From the NCBI GenBank assembly GCA_905160935.1, contig CAJHZI010000206.1, forward strand, positions 876,001 to 940,000: a stretch of 64,000 nucleotides of DNA, read 5' to 3'. Of the stretch, positions 1 through 13,340 are shown one piece after another; the first letter of the stretch is position 1; every line of letters begins with the position of its first letter. Both the position numbers and the translations under genes were made by a program. The notes under the pieces are model-generated. The model was not told the DNA's origin. It did not search any database and saw only the letters and a list, made by a program, of their open reading frames with translations. This DNA is from Enchytraeus crypticus. Taxonomy: Eukaryota; Annelida; Clitellata; Enchytraeida; Enchytraeidae.

Positions 1-93
1 TACTTGTATTTTTCTGCAGTGTTTATAGCTGACAAAAATATGCAAGAAAACATTGCTAAAGTACTCACTGATAGGGTGCCTGTTTTTCTGCAG

Positions 94-198
94 TATTTAC
101 AGCAGACGGAGGTTAAGAGGAAACACTGGGAGGCTGAGAGAGAAGAAATAACGGAACAGTTGAGACAGAAGCAGCTGGAGCTAGAGGAGATGAATAGG
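94..198 (+). CDS. RIMBP2: RIM-BP exon: coiled-coil segment
   Basis: 35 codons, phase 0 at both ends, rich in Glu, Gln, Arg and Lys (for example [15 protein letters not shown]), with heptad-like leucines. This fits the N-terminal coiled coil of RIM-BP proteins. The acceptor is TTTTTCTGCAG ending at 93 and the donor is AGG|GTGAGC at 199. A near copy of the acceptor lies at 10-19, and the reading frame stays open back to position 4, so a longer exon is possible. Confidence 0.8.
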
Positions 199-3100
199 GT
201 GAGCAGTAGCTTTCTCTCACTGCATCCAGTATACGAATCTGAATTATTTACACATTTAGCAATATAGAGGCACATTGGCGAATGCGGCCTCCCAGAGCGT
301 AGAGGAACTATTTTAAATATTTTTTCATCTTTCTTTTAATTAAATAAAGTCTTTTTTATCTTATATTTTAGCCCAGGGCCTTATACAGCCCAGGGCAATT
401 AGCAATATTAATTGCTAAATGTGTAAATAATTAATTTTTTTGTCAAAATTCTGATAATTTAAATTGTTTCCAGAATATAATTTCTCCCCCCCCCCCCTCT
501 CTCTCTCACTGAAGTCTCTGACTTCATCTCCTGTTGCAACTAAGAATTAGCTTAATACAGAGTTGTAATTGGCATGAAGGATTGAGACTTTGTTTATGAC
601 ATAAGACTCTTCGGCATTTCCATATCTGATTTTCTGTTCATTGCTGTATACTAAGTGTTAAATAAAATACATTGATGTACATGCGGTAGACAGGAGCGTC
701 TACTAATAGAATAAGTAGAATAGTCTACTAATAGAATAAGTAGAATAGTCTGCTAATAGAATAAGTAGAATAGTCTACTAATAGAATAAGTAGAATAGTC
801 TGCTAATAGAATAAGTAGAATAGTCTGCTAATAGAATAAGTAGAATAGTCTACTAATAGAATAAGTAGAATAGTCTACTAATGTCTTGTACACATCAATC
901 ACTCAATAATCAGTAAGAATTTAACGTCTGGTTCCTCGTCATAAGGCAATGTCCGGGACGTCTCTTGTGAACTCTACACAATTAGGCGCCAAAGCACCAG
1001 ACGATGACGACTGAGAACACAGAGACCACAAGAGAAAGCGAGATCAAAACAGTGCAAGATCCAAGATCCAAGATCCACATCAGCTTAGCTTATGATTGTT
1101 GTCTATTTTCAGCTTCACACTGCAGAGTCTGCTGTACATGAGAAGCTGCTGAGAGAGGCTGAGGTAAGCGGTTATTCTGCGGGTTTGATAATATAATAGA
1201 AATTCCTGTCAATGGTACTAACACACCTCGTACTAACGAAAACACAGAACTCAGGGATTCTTAGTCTTGGTGTAATCCCTCTAAAGGAGGGATTAACTCT
1301 CGAGGTAATCCCTCTTAGCTCTTTTCCTTCCCACCATACTGGTTTAAATAACTGGACAAAGTCTTCAGACCTCCGTAATAACCTGGGTTAGAACTACACA
1401 CAGTGACCGACACCTTGACAAAATTATTGACATTTTCTTGTCGTAGTTAATTCGGAAAACACGACATCGGCTAAAACAGCCATCCGAATCTGTGTTTTAA
1501 CATCGGGTAATTCGGAAAACACACTATTGGCTTTCCAAATGCTTAAGAAATAAAACTTAATTAAAACTTAAGTTACAGGTTACAGACGTTACTATAATGT
1601 GGAAATAAAAGCGTGGAGAAAAGTCTGGGACATTCGCCGTAATAGACATATAATAGAAAAACAGCCTAACAACTTCCTAATGACAAAAATGATTGAAAGG
1701 CTACACTGGTCTACAAATAAAAATTTCGGAGCGCACAAACAATGGCATAGGGTGTCTTTAGTAGAGTTTTATATGCTGATTCCAAATCTGTTTTCCGTTT
1801 TTCTCTATCACCCTCAGTTTTTGAGGTATCTCAGTTTGAAATTTTACCAACTACACCCCAAAATAAGCTGTATTTTAATATGTAATTCTTTAACATTTAC
1901 AGTCACATTTTTATTAATCTTAGTAAAACGTTCAGATAAGGTACAAACCTTAAGTAAACTTAGTCCAGCCTATAAATAGGTCTACAGAACTACTTATAAT
2001 TTCCATAATCTCTTAGAGTTTGACTTTCTCTTATGTTCTGCATCCGGTCATCACGATACAACGTCCAGCAATAGTCCGCGAGCATTGAGGCTTTCCATTT
2101 ACCTTGGTATCGTGACTCCATGACCGATATGTCCTGATGGAATCTTTCTCCATGTTCATCCCTAGCAGCTCCGTGGTTTTCTGAAAAGAAGTCAATGTGA
2201 GAATCCGAGAAGTGTATTTTCGGTGACATATTGCATCCCATTAGCCGATAGCACTCCAGCATATTCCTTACACATTTTCTGTATTTAGGAACACGATGGT
2301 TTCCCAGAAAACCACTAACTACAGCCTTACAGGTGCTCTTCTGCAGAAGGTTTCATTCCTTCCATCTGGTGGTCAGCTAGATAAGATGTGTATCATCTTC
2401 CCTGACGGCCGTTGTTCCGGTGTTTATAAACTGTTTGACACACTGTTTTGCGGAATTTTTTAATTTTATTTCTGATTGAGATTTTGACAGAGACAATTCA
2501 CGCATTAGATCGTTCAGTTCGCCAGTTGTTATCAGGTGAGGCTCGCTATTGTCATCCTGGATGTAATCTGAGTCGTATATATCTCTGTCGCAATTCATAT
2601 CAGGTTATTTCTCAGCTTCAGGAACATATGACTCAGGTGGTTGAGGTACTGGAACACCCTCACCATGTGGGACTGGTCTCCTGGCTGGAGCAATATCAGG
2701 ATATGTGACCCCATTACGATTCTTGACATGGAAGCCAGCTATTTTGCTTAAACAGAAGTAGCATTCAGTGACATGATCAAGAGGCTCACGCCACACCTTG
2801 GGCACAGCAAATGGCATAGACTTCCTTCTACCACACAACCATTTACCGAGCGATATTGAGCATGTACAACCGATTACATGTGAAGCCCACTATTTGTCTT
2901 GATCGCCCATTTTACACCCAAAATAAAGATGATATGCTGCTCGATCATGGATTCAGATCTTTCTCATGTTCTTCTTGGGCACAAACTCTCCACAGACGTA
3001 GCAGAACTTGTCTGAATCGTTCACACAACAGCGCCTAGCAGACTTTGATGATCCTCCAGTGCATTCTGACATTGACATTGACGTTGCAGCCATTTTACAG

Positions 3101-6100
3101 GAAACAGAAGGTAGGAAGGTGGAATTGTGCTTAACGTCAATGTTCAGAAGCTCACCAACGCTCTTCAGGACGATACGACACACTCGAGCTACTGTCACAA
3201 TATCTCGCACACACTGACTATAACTTGACAAGTTAGACTAGCAAAATAATTAATGTTGGTGTGTACTGCATTTATTACTTACAGGCGAAATGAAATTGTG
3301 GTGTTTAATTAAGTTACTAAATTCTCTCATTATAATGCTTACTGGACTGTTGAAATTACATAAAATGTAGAAATACATTACTTAGTTAATATTTAATTTT
3401 ATTTTCTAACATATAAGTTTTATAAAAGTATTATATTACTAAATTGAAGTTATATAATTATATATAGAATACATATTATCATTAAAATATTTGTTCAAAA
3501 ATTATTAATTGGGTAAAACTTTAAAATGATATACGTCTCAATATCTCAGCAACAGAGGGTGATGGAGCAAAACCAAAAGCAGATTTGAAATTAGCGCAAA
3601 AAATTACATCAGAAAAGTATAATGTTGTAAGTTGTGCAAAATTTCTGTAAATCAGTGCTATAGGTAACATAGCTGACTATCGTAGTGTGAGTTGTTGTTG
3701 TTGTCGCAGAGAGAGAGAGAAGAGACAGAGATGAGATTAGATGAGGAGAGAGCGAGGAAAGCTGAGCTGTCTGATCAGCTGACACGATCACGTGCACAGC
3801 TGCTTACCTCGCAGCAGTCCATCAGCCAATCAGTGACAGGTAGCAGAGTGCCTGGTGCACAGCTGCTCACCTCGCAGCAGTCCATCAGCCAATCAGTGAT
3901 GGGCAGCAGAGTGCCTGATGCACACGCTGTATCAAGCAGTGATCGGCTAGCATTTCAAGGTTTGAGAAAGCATAATAAATTGACTTTAGTTAGTTTAAAC
4001 TCTGCATGTTTATAACGTTAGTGTCATGTCATGTGATCATCCTGGTTTCAGCCAAAGCTTTCTCTGTGAGTTTCTCCACATAACTCTATTCTTCTCAATC
4101 TTCTCGATGTTCTATTTTTTTCTTCCTTCTGTTCTCCCACAAATATACATTAATCTTAATTATGTATAACATTAACGCCGCGAGCACTGTATCTTTCATA
4201 TCGTTGTCTTCTTTGTTGCCCTATCATCTGATCACGCCATGAATAAGATTAGCTTGGATTTACAATGTATTGAATTAACCCGGTTAATCCTATACTGTGT
4301 AGCGTAACAGCTACACTGTAGAAGAATTATTACTCTTTGAATCCTCTACATTGTAACTTAACGGTTACACTGTAGTAAGTTAACAGTTACACTGTAGAGA
4401 AGTTACCGTGTTAATCCTCTACATTATAGCTTAACAGTTACTCTTTAGAATTTATGTAGGGCTAGAGTAGAGATTGGAATCATGACGTAGTATTAGTTGA
4501 GTTTGTTATTATAAAATATTTGTTGTTATAATGTCTCAATTTTCTGCAGTTCTACTGAAATTGCATTTGTCTAAGGCAGTTGTTTTTGCATCTTTTTTTC
4601 CTGGATCAGTTAATGAGTTTAAACCTCATTGATCTACTTTACTGCAGATGTATTGACTCTTTCAGAACTGACATGGTTTAAATAAAAATGACTGTTGAGA
4701 GTGCTAAGATTTAAACATGGCTGCAGTCTTTCTTAAATGTAGCTGTCTTTCTGGACTGAGCCAGTACATGGCTTGTTGGCAGGTTGTTCGACAGCAGATC
4801 AGTAGGTGCAGAGCTCGAATCCAGTGCTCTCTCCGTCTGTCTTTGGCATGCTATCGAACAGGAAACTGACGTTAAGATTTGCTTTGACTTTCTGATACTT
4901 TAACAGAGATTCTTACCAACGTAAGAATTTCTGTTAAATAGTAATTCTTACAAAGTCAAGATTTGACTAAGATTTTATTTGATCAATTTCGTTTGTATCT
5001 TTATTATCTGAAGACGAGAAGACATTGGAGTTGATGGAGGGAGAAGTGAGAGAGATGACAGCGGTGGGGGAGGAGCTGAAGGCCCTGCTGCAGGTCTACC
5101 AAGCTGTCTACACGTACGACCCCTTCACCTCCTCCCCCAACGACCAGCACGACTCTGAGCTCCCCATCAGTGCAGGAGACTATATATTCGTCTGTGGAGA
5201 TATGGACGAGGTTTGTTGTGTGCTGTTTCTTTTGATGGTTGTGGTGTTTTGATGGTTTGATGGTGTAGTGTTTCTTTTGATGGTTGTGGTGTTTTGATGG
5301 TTTGTTGTGTGCTGTTTCTTTTGATGGTTGTGGTGTTTTGATGGTTTGATAGTGTGCTATTTCTTTTGATGGTTGTGGTGTTTTGATGGTTTCATAGTGT
5401 GGTGTTTCTTTTGATGGTTGTGGTGTTTTGATAGTTTGATGGTGTGGTGTTTCTTTTGATGGTTGTGGTGTTTTTATGGTTTGATGGTGTGCTGTTTCTT
5501 TTGATGGTTTCTTTTGATGGTTTGGTTGATTCCTCTCTCTATGGCTTCTATCTACAATTAGAATCTATCGGCGCACTCTTTTAAACTAGCCTTGCCCTCC
5601 CAAACAAACTATTTGTCTTTCTCCGCCCACTTTCCTTCTGTTAATCCTGAAATTCTAACGTAGACAAAAGTGCAAGTGCGCTCTTGCCTTAAATCTGAAA
5701 TTATGCGAAATTGTACTCCAGAAGTATACTTCTCTTCAAGCGTCAATTAGCTCTTGATCGTAAATTAATTTCTAAATCCAAAAGCTCCCATTTCAAAAGC
5801 ATCATTAGCAAAAGAAATTAAACACAAGCCAAAGAAATTATGGAATGTTATATGGATTCTAAATTCCAAGAAATTATGGAAACTTCTTGCTTGATGAATT
5901 CTACATTATTTTTCATTTTATGGATAACGTTAATAGGCTTGGCGACATCTGTACTAAGGTTGTGATGCCTAACATCTGTAACAACATGTAATGCTTAACA
6001 TGTATAGGCAAGCTGACATGTATTGCATTTAGCTTTGTGTTTTGTTATATTGTATTGTAATTGACTGTATTGTATGCTAATGTATATCGAGTGCCATTGT

Positions 6101-9100
6101 AATATAATACTTTATATTTTGTTGTAATGTAATTTATTGTACTGAATTGTATTCTGTTGCAGTGCGATATAGGCTTGTGTATACTATATTGTATTGTACT
6201 GTGTCGTACTGTCATGTAATGTACTGTGCTGTATTGTACTGTGCTTTACTGTACTGTGATGTAATGTACTATGCTGTATTGTACGGTGCTTTACTGTACT
6301 GTGCTGTATTTTACTGTACTGTTTTGTAGTGTATTGTGTACTGTTTTGTAGTGTATTATACTGTACTGTTTTGTATTGTACTGTTTTGTACTGTACTGTA
6401 CTGCTTTGTATTATACTGTGCTGTACAATACTGTACTGTATTTTACTATACTCTATTGTACTGTTTTGTACTGTAGTGTATTGTACTGTGTTGTACTGTA
6501 TTGTACTGTACTGTTCACAGGACGGGTTCTACTATGGAGAACTGATGGATGGCAGTAGAGGACTGGTGCCCTCTAACTTCATACGTCAGCTCTCAGGTGA
6601 CTTACTCTTGCTTTCCATATTCTACCATTCTAAGAACGTGTGCTCTAATAATTGACCTATGTTGAAGGCTAATTCTAAATGAATAGCTATTTTTTTAAAT
6701 TTGTAATAGTATTTTACTAGCTGGCTGGAGCCAGTGGCGATGTCGGTAAGATACTCGACCGCGGATCAGTATGTGCGGGGTTCAAATCCTGGGCTCACCC
6801 TTCTTCACTGACATCGCTTTAGAGTGAGAAAACTCACGTTAACATTATCTTTACTATCTTTTATATTATATTCTTTTCTAAATGCTGCAATATATAATGC
6901 ACTATCATTCTCAGAGTGTTATTAGAATTAAATACGTAAGATTTATTTTATATTTCTCTTCCTGGTTACGTGTTTATTGTGTTCTCAGGGAGCGAGCTTC
7001 AAGACTTCTATGCCGCCATTGGTTTTGTCACACCACCTGGTCAGGCGTTACCCAGCGAAACTGTGACGTCCATTCCTATTGGTCAGCGGTCGTCCAGTCA
7101 CGACTCGCCTAACAAAACTTTAAATAACTCTAACGACCTGTCGTTGGATATCTCCAGCATGAGCTCTCCAGAGAAAATAATACCTGGTAACCAAGTCGTT
7201 CTGTTGTTTAAGATAAAACTACATAAAATAGTAGCTGGTAACCAAGTCGTTCTGCTGTTTAAGATAAAACTACATAAAATAGTAGCTGGTAACCAAGTCA
7301 TTCTGTTGTGTAAGATAAAACTACATAAAATAGTAGCTGGTAACCAAGTCGTTCTGTTGTGTAAGATAAAACTACATAAAATAGTACCTGGTAACCAAGT
7401 CGTTCTGTTGTGTAAGATAAAACTACATAAAATAGTAGCTGGTAACCAAGTCGTTCTGTTGTTTGAGATAAAACTACATAAAATAGTAGCTGGTAACCAA
7501 GTCGTTATGTTGTTTAAGATAAACTACATTCTGTCGTTAGGTTCTGCTTTTTGTTGTGTCGAAATGAGCTTAGTTCACTTCTCTGTGCAATAGAGTTCAA
7601 TTTAACGGTCAAATGTGACCGAGGCCATTCTTAAAAACACTTTGAAACAATAGCTGTGAAGCTACCACAGTGGATGTTTGATTGATTGATTTACTGATTG
7701 ATAGTTTGACTGACTGATTGAGGGATTAATTTGATTGATTGATCTTGTTTAAACAATGGACTAGATGGAGTGTTTGCTTTTTTATTCAGAATTTATCCGA
7801 TTTTATCTTAATTAAACTGGTATTCAAGGGAAGATGATGAAAATGATGATGAATTGTTTGATTGGTTGGTTGGTCGGTCGGTCTATTGATTGATCATTTC
7901 ATTGATTGATTGATTGAATAATTGTTTGATTGATTATCATTTAGATTGATTGATTGTTTGATTGATTGATCATTTGGTTGATTGATTGATTGAATAATTG
8001 TTTGATTGATTATTTGATTGATTGTTCGATTGATAGATTGACTGATCATTTAGATTGATTGATTGATCACTTAGGTGTACCTGAGGCACCCATCAGTGTA
8101 CAGTTAGAGCAAGGTCCTCACGGTGGCTCTGTGTTGATATCATGGCTTCCTGTCACTATAAGTCCCGAGGGCTTGTCTAACGGTGTCGTTGTGGCTGGCT
8201 ACAATATCTATGCTGACTCCTGTCTGCTCATGTTTATCAGCAGCCCCACAGGTAGCAAGTGAAACAATTACTTATTTCCTTAATAGAAGCTAGACTAATC
8301 TAAACAGGTCTAAGTGAAACATATTCTGCGCTGAAATTAATTTATGATGCTATGGAATAGTTTGAGCAGATTCTTCGTATGAGAACTATAATACGATTGC
8401 TTGAACTATATGTACCCTAACCCAAACCCTAACCCTAACCCAACGGAATACAACTATTCCGCTGCCGATGCCTTGCTGACTGATTCGATGACCTACTGAC
8501 TGTTGGCTGTGGCGATTGGATTGAATGATGGATGAATTAATTGGCTGATAGATTGTTAAATTAGCTGATTGATGATTAGTTTGGCTGATTGATGATTAGA
8601 TTGACTGTTTGAGGATTAGATTGACTGATTGATGATTATTTTGCCTGATTGATGATTAGATTGACTGATTGATGATTTGTTTGACTGTTTGAGGATTAGA
8701 TTGGCTGATTGATGATTAGTTTGTCTGATTGATGATTAGTTTGATTGATTGATGATTAGTTTGTCTGATTGATGATTAGAGTGACTGATTTATGATTTAG
8801 TTTGTCTGATTGATGATTAGTTTGATTGATTGATGATTAGTTTGGCTGATTGATGATTAGATTGGCTGATTAATAATTAGATTGGCTGATTGATGATTAG
8901 ACTGGCTGATTGATGATTAGATTGGCTGATTGATGGTTGGCTCAGCTGACTCTTTTGCTGGTTAATCGGTGGATTGACTTATCGCGTGAATGATTTGTAG
9001 ATTATTATTGTTTGATTTATAATCTGATCGATTTACTTATCGATTTATTGATCGTTTACAGCTGATCACGTGCTGTTGGACTCAACAGATCTGACAGGTC

Positions 9101-12100
9101 TCGCTAGTCTACCACAGTCTATAACCGTGCGCACTGTCTCATCCACTGGCAGAGAGTCCATGGACGCTCTCAGTCCATCCGTAGCCTCGTATCTCTTCTC
9201 ACGGACACACCCAGTCATCGTCGTGGCGCCCAGGGACTCACCAGCGTCCACCAGTCAGCTCCAGGCGGAACTGGAGCAGTCAATCAGTCTTCCTGACTCA
9301 GTCCAGACTGAAAGAGTTCAGTCGATTGATTCATTTAGGAGAGTTCTAGACGCTGATGATTCGCTCATCGATGATTCTAGAGACTCTGAGCGGAGTTGTG
9401 TATCGAGAGACGTTGAGCTCGTGACATCTAGTGGATTATCATCACACGTTGCTAAAGAACTAGACACAGGTTTATCTAAAGCACCAGCCGATGAGCCACG
9501 TGTTTCTAGAGACGTGATTAAACTAGAGAACGGCTCACCAGTGATATCTGATCTCATCTGTCGTGATCAACCGGCTGTAACTGTGGGATATTGTGTTTTA
9601 GACGGTAGCTCGAGTATGAACGGTTCCGAAGTGATGAATGGTAACCGTAGCACTGTGAGTGTGAAGCGAGAAAGACCTAGCGACAGCTTTAACGAGCAAA
9701 CAGATGTTGATAGGGCTCTGGATAGATCGGATTGTACTGTTGCTAATTTAAATATGCCGAGGACTAATGTTGCTGCTGCTATAGTAGGCTTAGCCGATTC
9801 CTCTAGTAATGCTCCTGGTACGGAATTGATTGGTCGACTAACTGATAGTTCAGCCGCTGTCTCAACTGAAGCTAATCATACCTCGGGTAGTTTATCAGAG
9901 ATAGTCGATGCACTAGAAGCCACTGATAAACAGTCAATGACCGCTGATAAGCAGTCACTGATAGCTGATAAGCAGTCACTGACCACTGATAAGCAGTCAC
10001 TGACCGCTGATAAGCAGTCACTGACCACTGATAAGCAGTCACTGGGCACTGATAAGCAATTACTGACCAATGAAAAGCAGTCACTGACCACTGATAAGCA
10101 GTCATTGGCCACTGATAAGCAGTCACTGACCACTGATAAGCAATCTGATAAGCAATCAGATAGTTCATCAGACACGGCAGTTCTGAGTCAGTCAGCCCGC
10201 ACGTCTCTATCAGGCAGCAGTCTGTCCAGTGCACCGAGGCTTCCTTCAGCTTTCGACCACCCGAGCAGCGGTACGTCGAGTGGCAGCCAAAACTTTCACA
10301 ACAGGATCTCGCTAGGCCCGTGCACAGACGAGAGCAGTGTTAGCGGTAAGTCCAGTGCTGCGAACAACCCGGGTAGACTGTGTGACAGCGAGGTAGAGGG
10401 CGGGACGAGACAACGGCTGAGTGGTGACGCTGAGAGATATCCACAAGACGTTATTAGACTGGCGCATCAGACATCAGTCGATAGTCTTACAGACAGCTCA
10501 CTACACCACAAGTCAGATCTTCACTTCAGCACCAACTCTCTCTTCAGACCCGTCCAGAGGATTTCCGTCGATTCAGACGTCATCTCGACTCTCCCTGAGG
10601 ACCTCTCGCCCTTCCAGCCCGTCCAGCCTCAGGGTAGACGGGCCGGGGGGCTGAGGGGCGTGGAATCTGACGGAGAGGGAGACTCCCTGACGGCCGAGCT
10701 ATTGGATAACAACGCGGTGACGAGGCGGCACCTGCGCGACGACCTCTCGGAGTCAGATCTGATCGACTACTCCGATGACGGGGGAGAGTCTCTGGTAGAG
10801 AGCGTTGCCACGGGTGATGTGGGCTCATCGATTGTTCGGCTCTTCATCTCGCTCTTCGAGTACGACCCCGAGACTATGTCGCCCAATCCTGACGCCGGCA
10901 GCTCTGAACTGCCGTTCGCTGAAGGTCAGATCATTAAGGTCAGTGGTGTTCATTGTCTCTTAATAGACTTTTTTCATCTTGTCTGACTGTTTTTTGGATC
11001 ACCGGATCAGCACCGTTTAGGATCTTTTTCTTTCTCTTCAGCACATGTTTTTTCAGATCGTTTGGGGTGAATCGATTTGTAGCGATATGTGATGAGGAGA
11101 TGTCCCTGACATCATTTTTGTATGGAGAAACGGACGTTAAACCTTTATTATTAATTATTATTATTGTCTCTGAAAGTCATTTACTAAGCAGTTTCTACCA
11201 CACCTGTAATATTGTTACTTTCTACCCAATGTTTCAGTTCTATTGTCTGTGTGTTTGTATTGTGTGTGCTCTCTTGTTTGAATTAAACGAATAAATAAAT
11301 AAAATAAAAATAGCAACGCAACGCATAAATCTTACAGTAGTAACAGATCTACACACAATAAATCAATCCAGTTGTGAGATTAGGTATGAAAACTAAACAA
11401 AATTGCCTTTTTCTACTCCACAAGTAACTTTCCCCATTCTATCATGTCTCTTTTATCTAAACTGTGTTATTTATATTTATTTTTTGTTCGTGTTATTACG
11501 CATATGACTTAACGCACTATTTGAAGGACATTTAGCTTCCTATTTTGTTTGCTGTTTTTCGTAGTTTTCTTTATTTCCTCATTCAGTCCATGTTATTAGT
11601 AATTACAGGCTCTTTATTGCGCCTCGCCAGGAGCCGCTGCGGATGTAAGAATAACCTTCCAATACCATGGGGTTCATTCAAAACTACCAGAGCTCGGTTT
11701 TCCTGATAATGTGGTCGCTGATCCGAGTATTTATCGGTTAATCATCCGAGTAATTATCGGTTAATCATCCGAGTATTTATCGATTAATCATCCGAGTATT
11801 TATCGGTTAATCATCCGAGTATTTATCGGTTAATCATCCGAGTATTTATCGGTTAATCAATTTATCGGTTAAACATCCGAGTATTTATCGGTTAATCATC
11901 CGAGTATTTATAAGTTAATCATCCGAGTATTTATCGGTTAATCAATTTATCGGTTAAACATCCGAGTATTTATCGGTTAATCAATTTATCGGTTAAACAA
12001 TGATTAATTTAATGTCATTGATTGACCTTTATGCTGACTCTAGTATGCTTAACCCGCTCCTAATTATGTTATATAACATATTTCTATACCTTCCCCGTGT

Positions 12101-12977
12101 TGTGTCCGGGTTGTTTGAAGAATTGACCAACCGGTGACTGCACGTGTCGTAGAGGGCGACTAAAGCACTAAGATACATACCAACGTCAGAAAGTTCATTC
12201 GGTTGGTGAGCGCCTAGGCTCCAGAAATTGCTACCAAAATTTAAACAAATGGAAAAATCTCAAACAGGGGGTTGACTGATAGATGATATGATGTAGGACA
12301 AAGAGGATTTGAGACAGTCTGTTCGTATCCTGACCCAAATTAAACTGTGATTCAATGGAAGATGATGATGATGATTCATTACTGACGGTAACGTGTATTC
12401 ATTCTGCAGTAATAATTTTCTACTAGTTTTCTGAGAGGCCTTTCAGCAATGGCACGTTAAAGGAGTGAAAAACAATGAGAAAGAATGTGTATTATATATT
12501 ACACTACTTAGGCCCTAGGTGTATTATACTGTATATTACACTGCTATATCAATGTGTATTGTACACTACTCTACTCCTGCGTTGCTCATCACAGATCTAC
12601 GGAGAGAAGGATGAGGACGGGTTCTACGTGGGTGAGTGTAACGGACAGAGAGGCTTGGTCCCGTGTAACATGATCTCAGAGATACAAGTCGACGACCCTG
12701 AGATAGCCGCTCAGCTGATGAGAGAGTCGAACAGTCGACAACCGGCCCTACTGCAAGGGTTCAACAACACGGGTAGTGCTGCGAGTAGTCGAGCCGTCAG
12801 TTCCCGTGGTCACTCCGCCTACAGTGCTCGTACTGGTGGTAAGAGATGAGCTCATATCTCTCTCTCTATCACTCTCTCTCTCTCTCTCTTTCTCTCTCTA
12901 TCTATCTCTCTCTCTCTATATATATCTATATATATCTCTGTCTCTCTCTCTCTCTGTCTCGCTATCTCTCTCTGTCG

Positions 12978-13029
<52 letters not shown>

Positions 13030-13050
13030 GTCTCTCTCTCTCTCTCTCTG

Positions 13051-13103
<53 letters not shown>

Positions 13104-13292
13104 ATCTCTATCTATCTCTACCTCTATCTCTGTCTCTGTCTCTATCTCTCTCTCTCTGTATCTCTATCTCTCTCTCTATATATCTCTCCCTCTATCTCTT
13201 TCTCTCTATCTCTATCTCTCTCTCACTCTCTCTCTACCTCTATCTCTCTCTCCCTCTTTCTCTCTCTCTCTATCTCTCCCTCTCTCTGTCTC

Positions 13293-13340
<48 letters not shown>

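Larger units (their letters stand above)
199..1112 (+). other. RIM-BP intron with minisatellite and SINE D
   Basis: Holds a C/CT run near 486-510, a 25-bp minisatellite at 697-882, a family D element at 913-998 and a short direct repeat of GATCCAA near 1058. No extra exon was recognised. Confidence 0.6.

Noticed and set aside
1599-1979. 126-codon open frame
   Set aside because: AT-rich, no recognisable family, no splice context, and lies in an intron.
6147-6520. Tyr/Cys/Leu open frames upstream of the SH3-I second exon
   Set aside because: Degenerate TGTACTG repeat; only the part after the acceptor at 6520 matches SH3.
7187-7593. Continuation of the RIM-BP linker frame through the 51-bp repeat as constitutive coding sequence
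   Set aside because: It would end in a stop before the FN3 and SH3 exons; kept only as a possible source of alternative donors.
9872-10234. Reverse-strand frames in the RIM-BP giant exon
   Set aside because: They mirror the 21-bp coding repeat; the forward frame is joined to SH3 and FN3 coding sequence.
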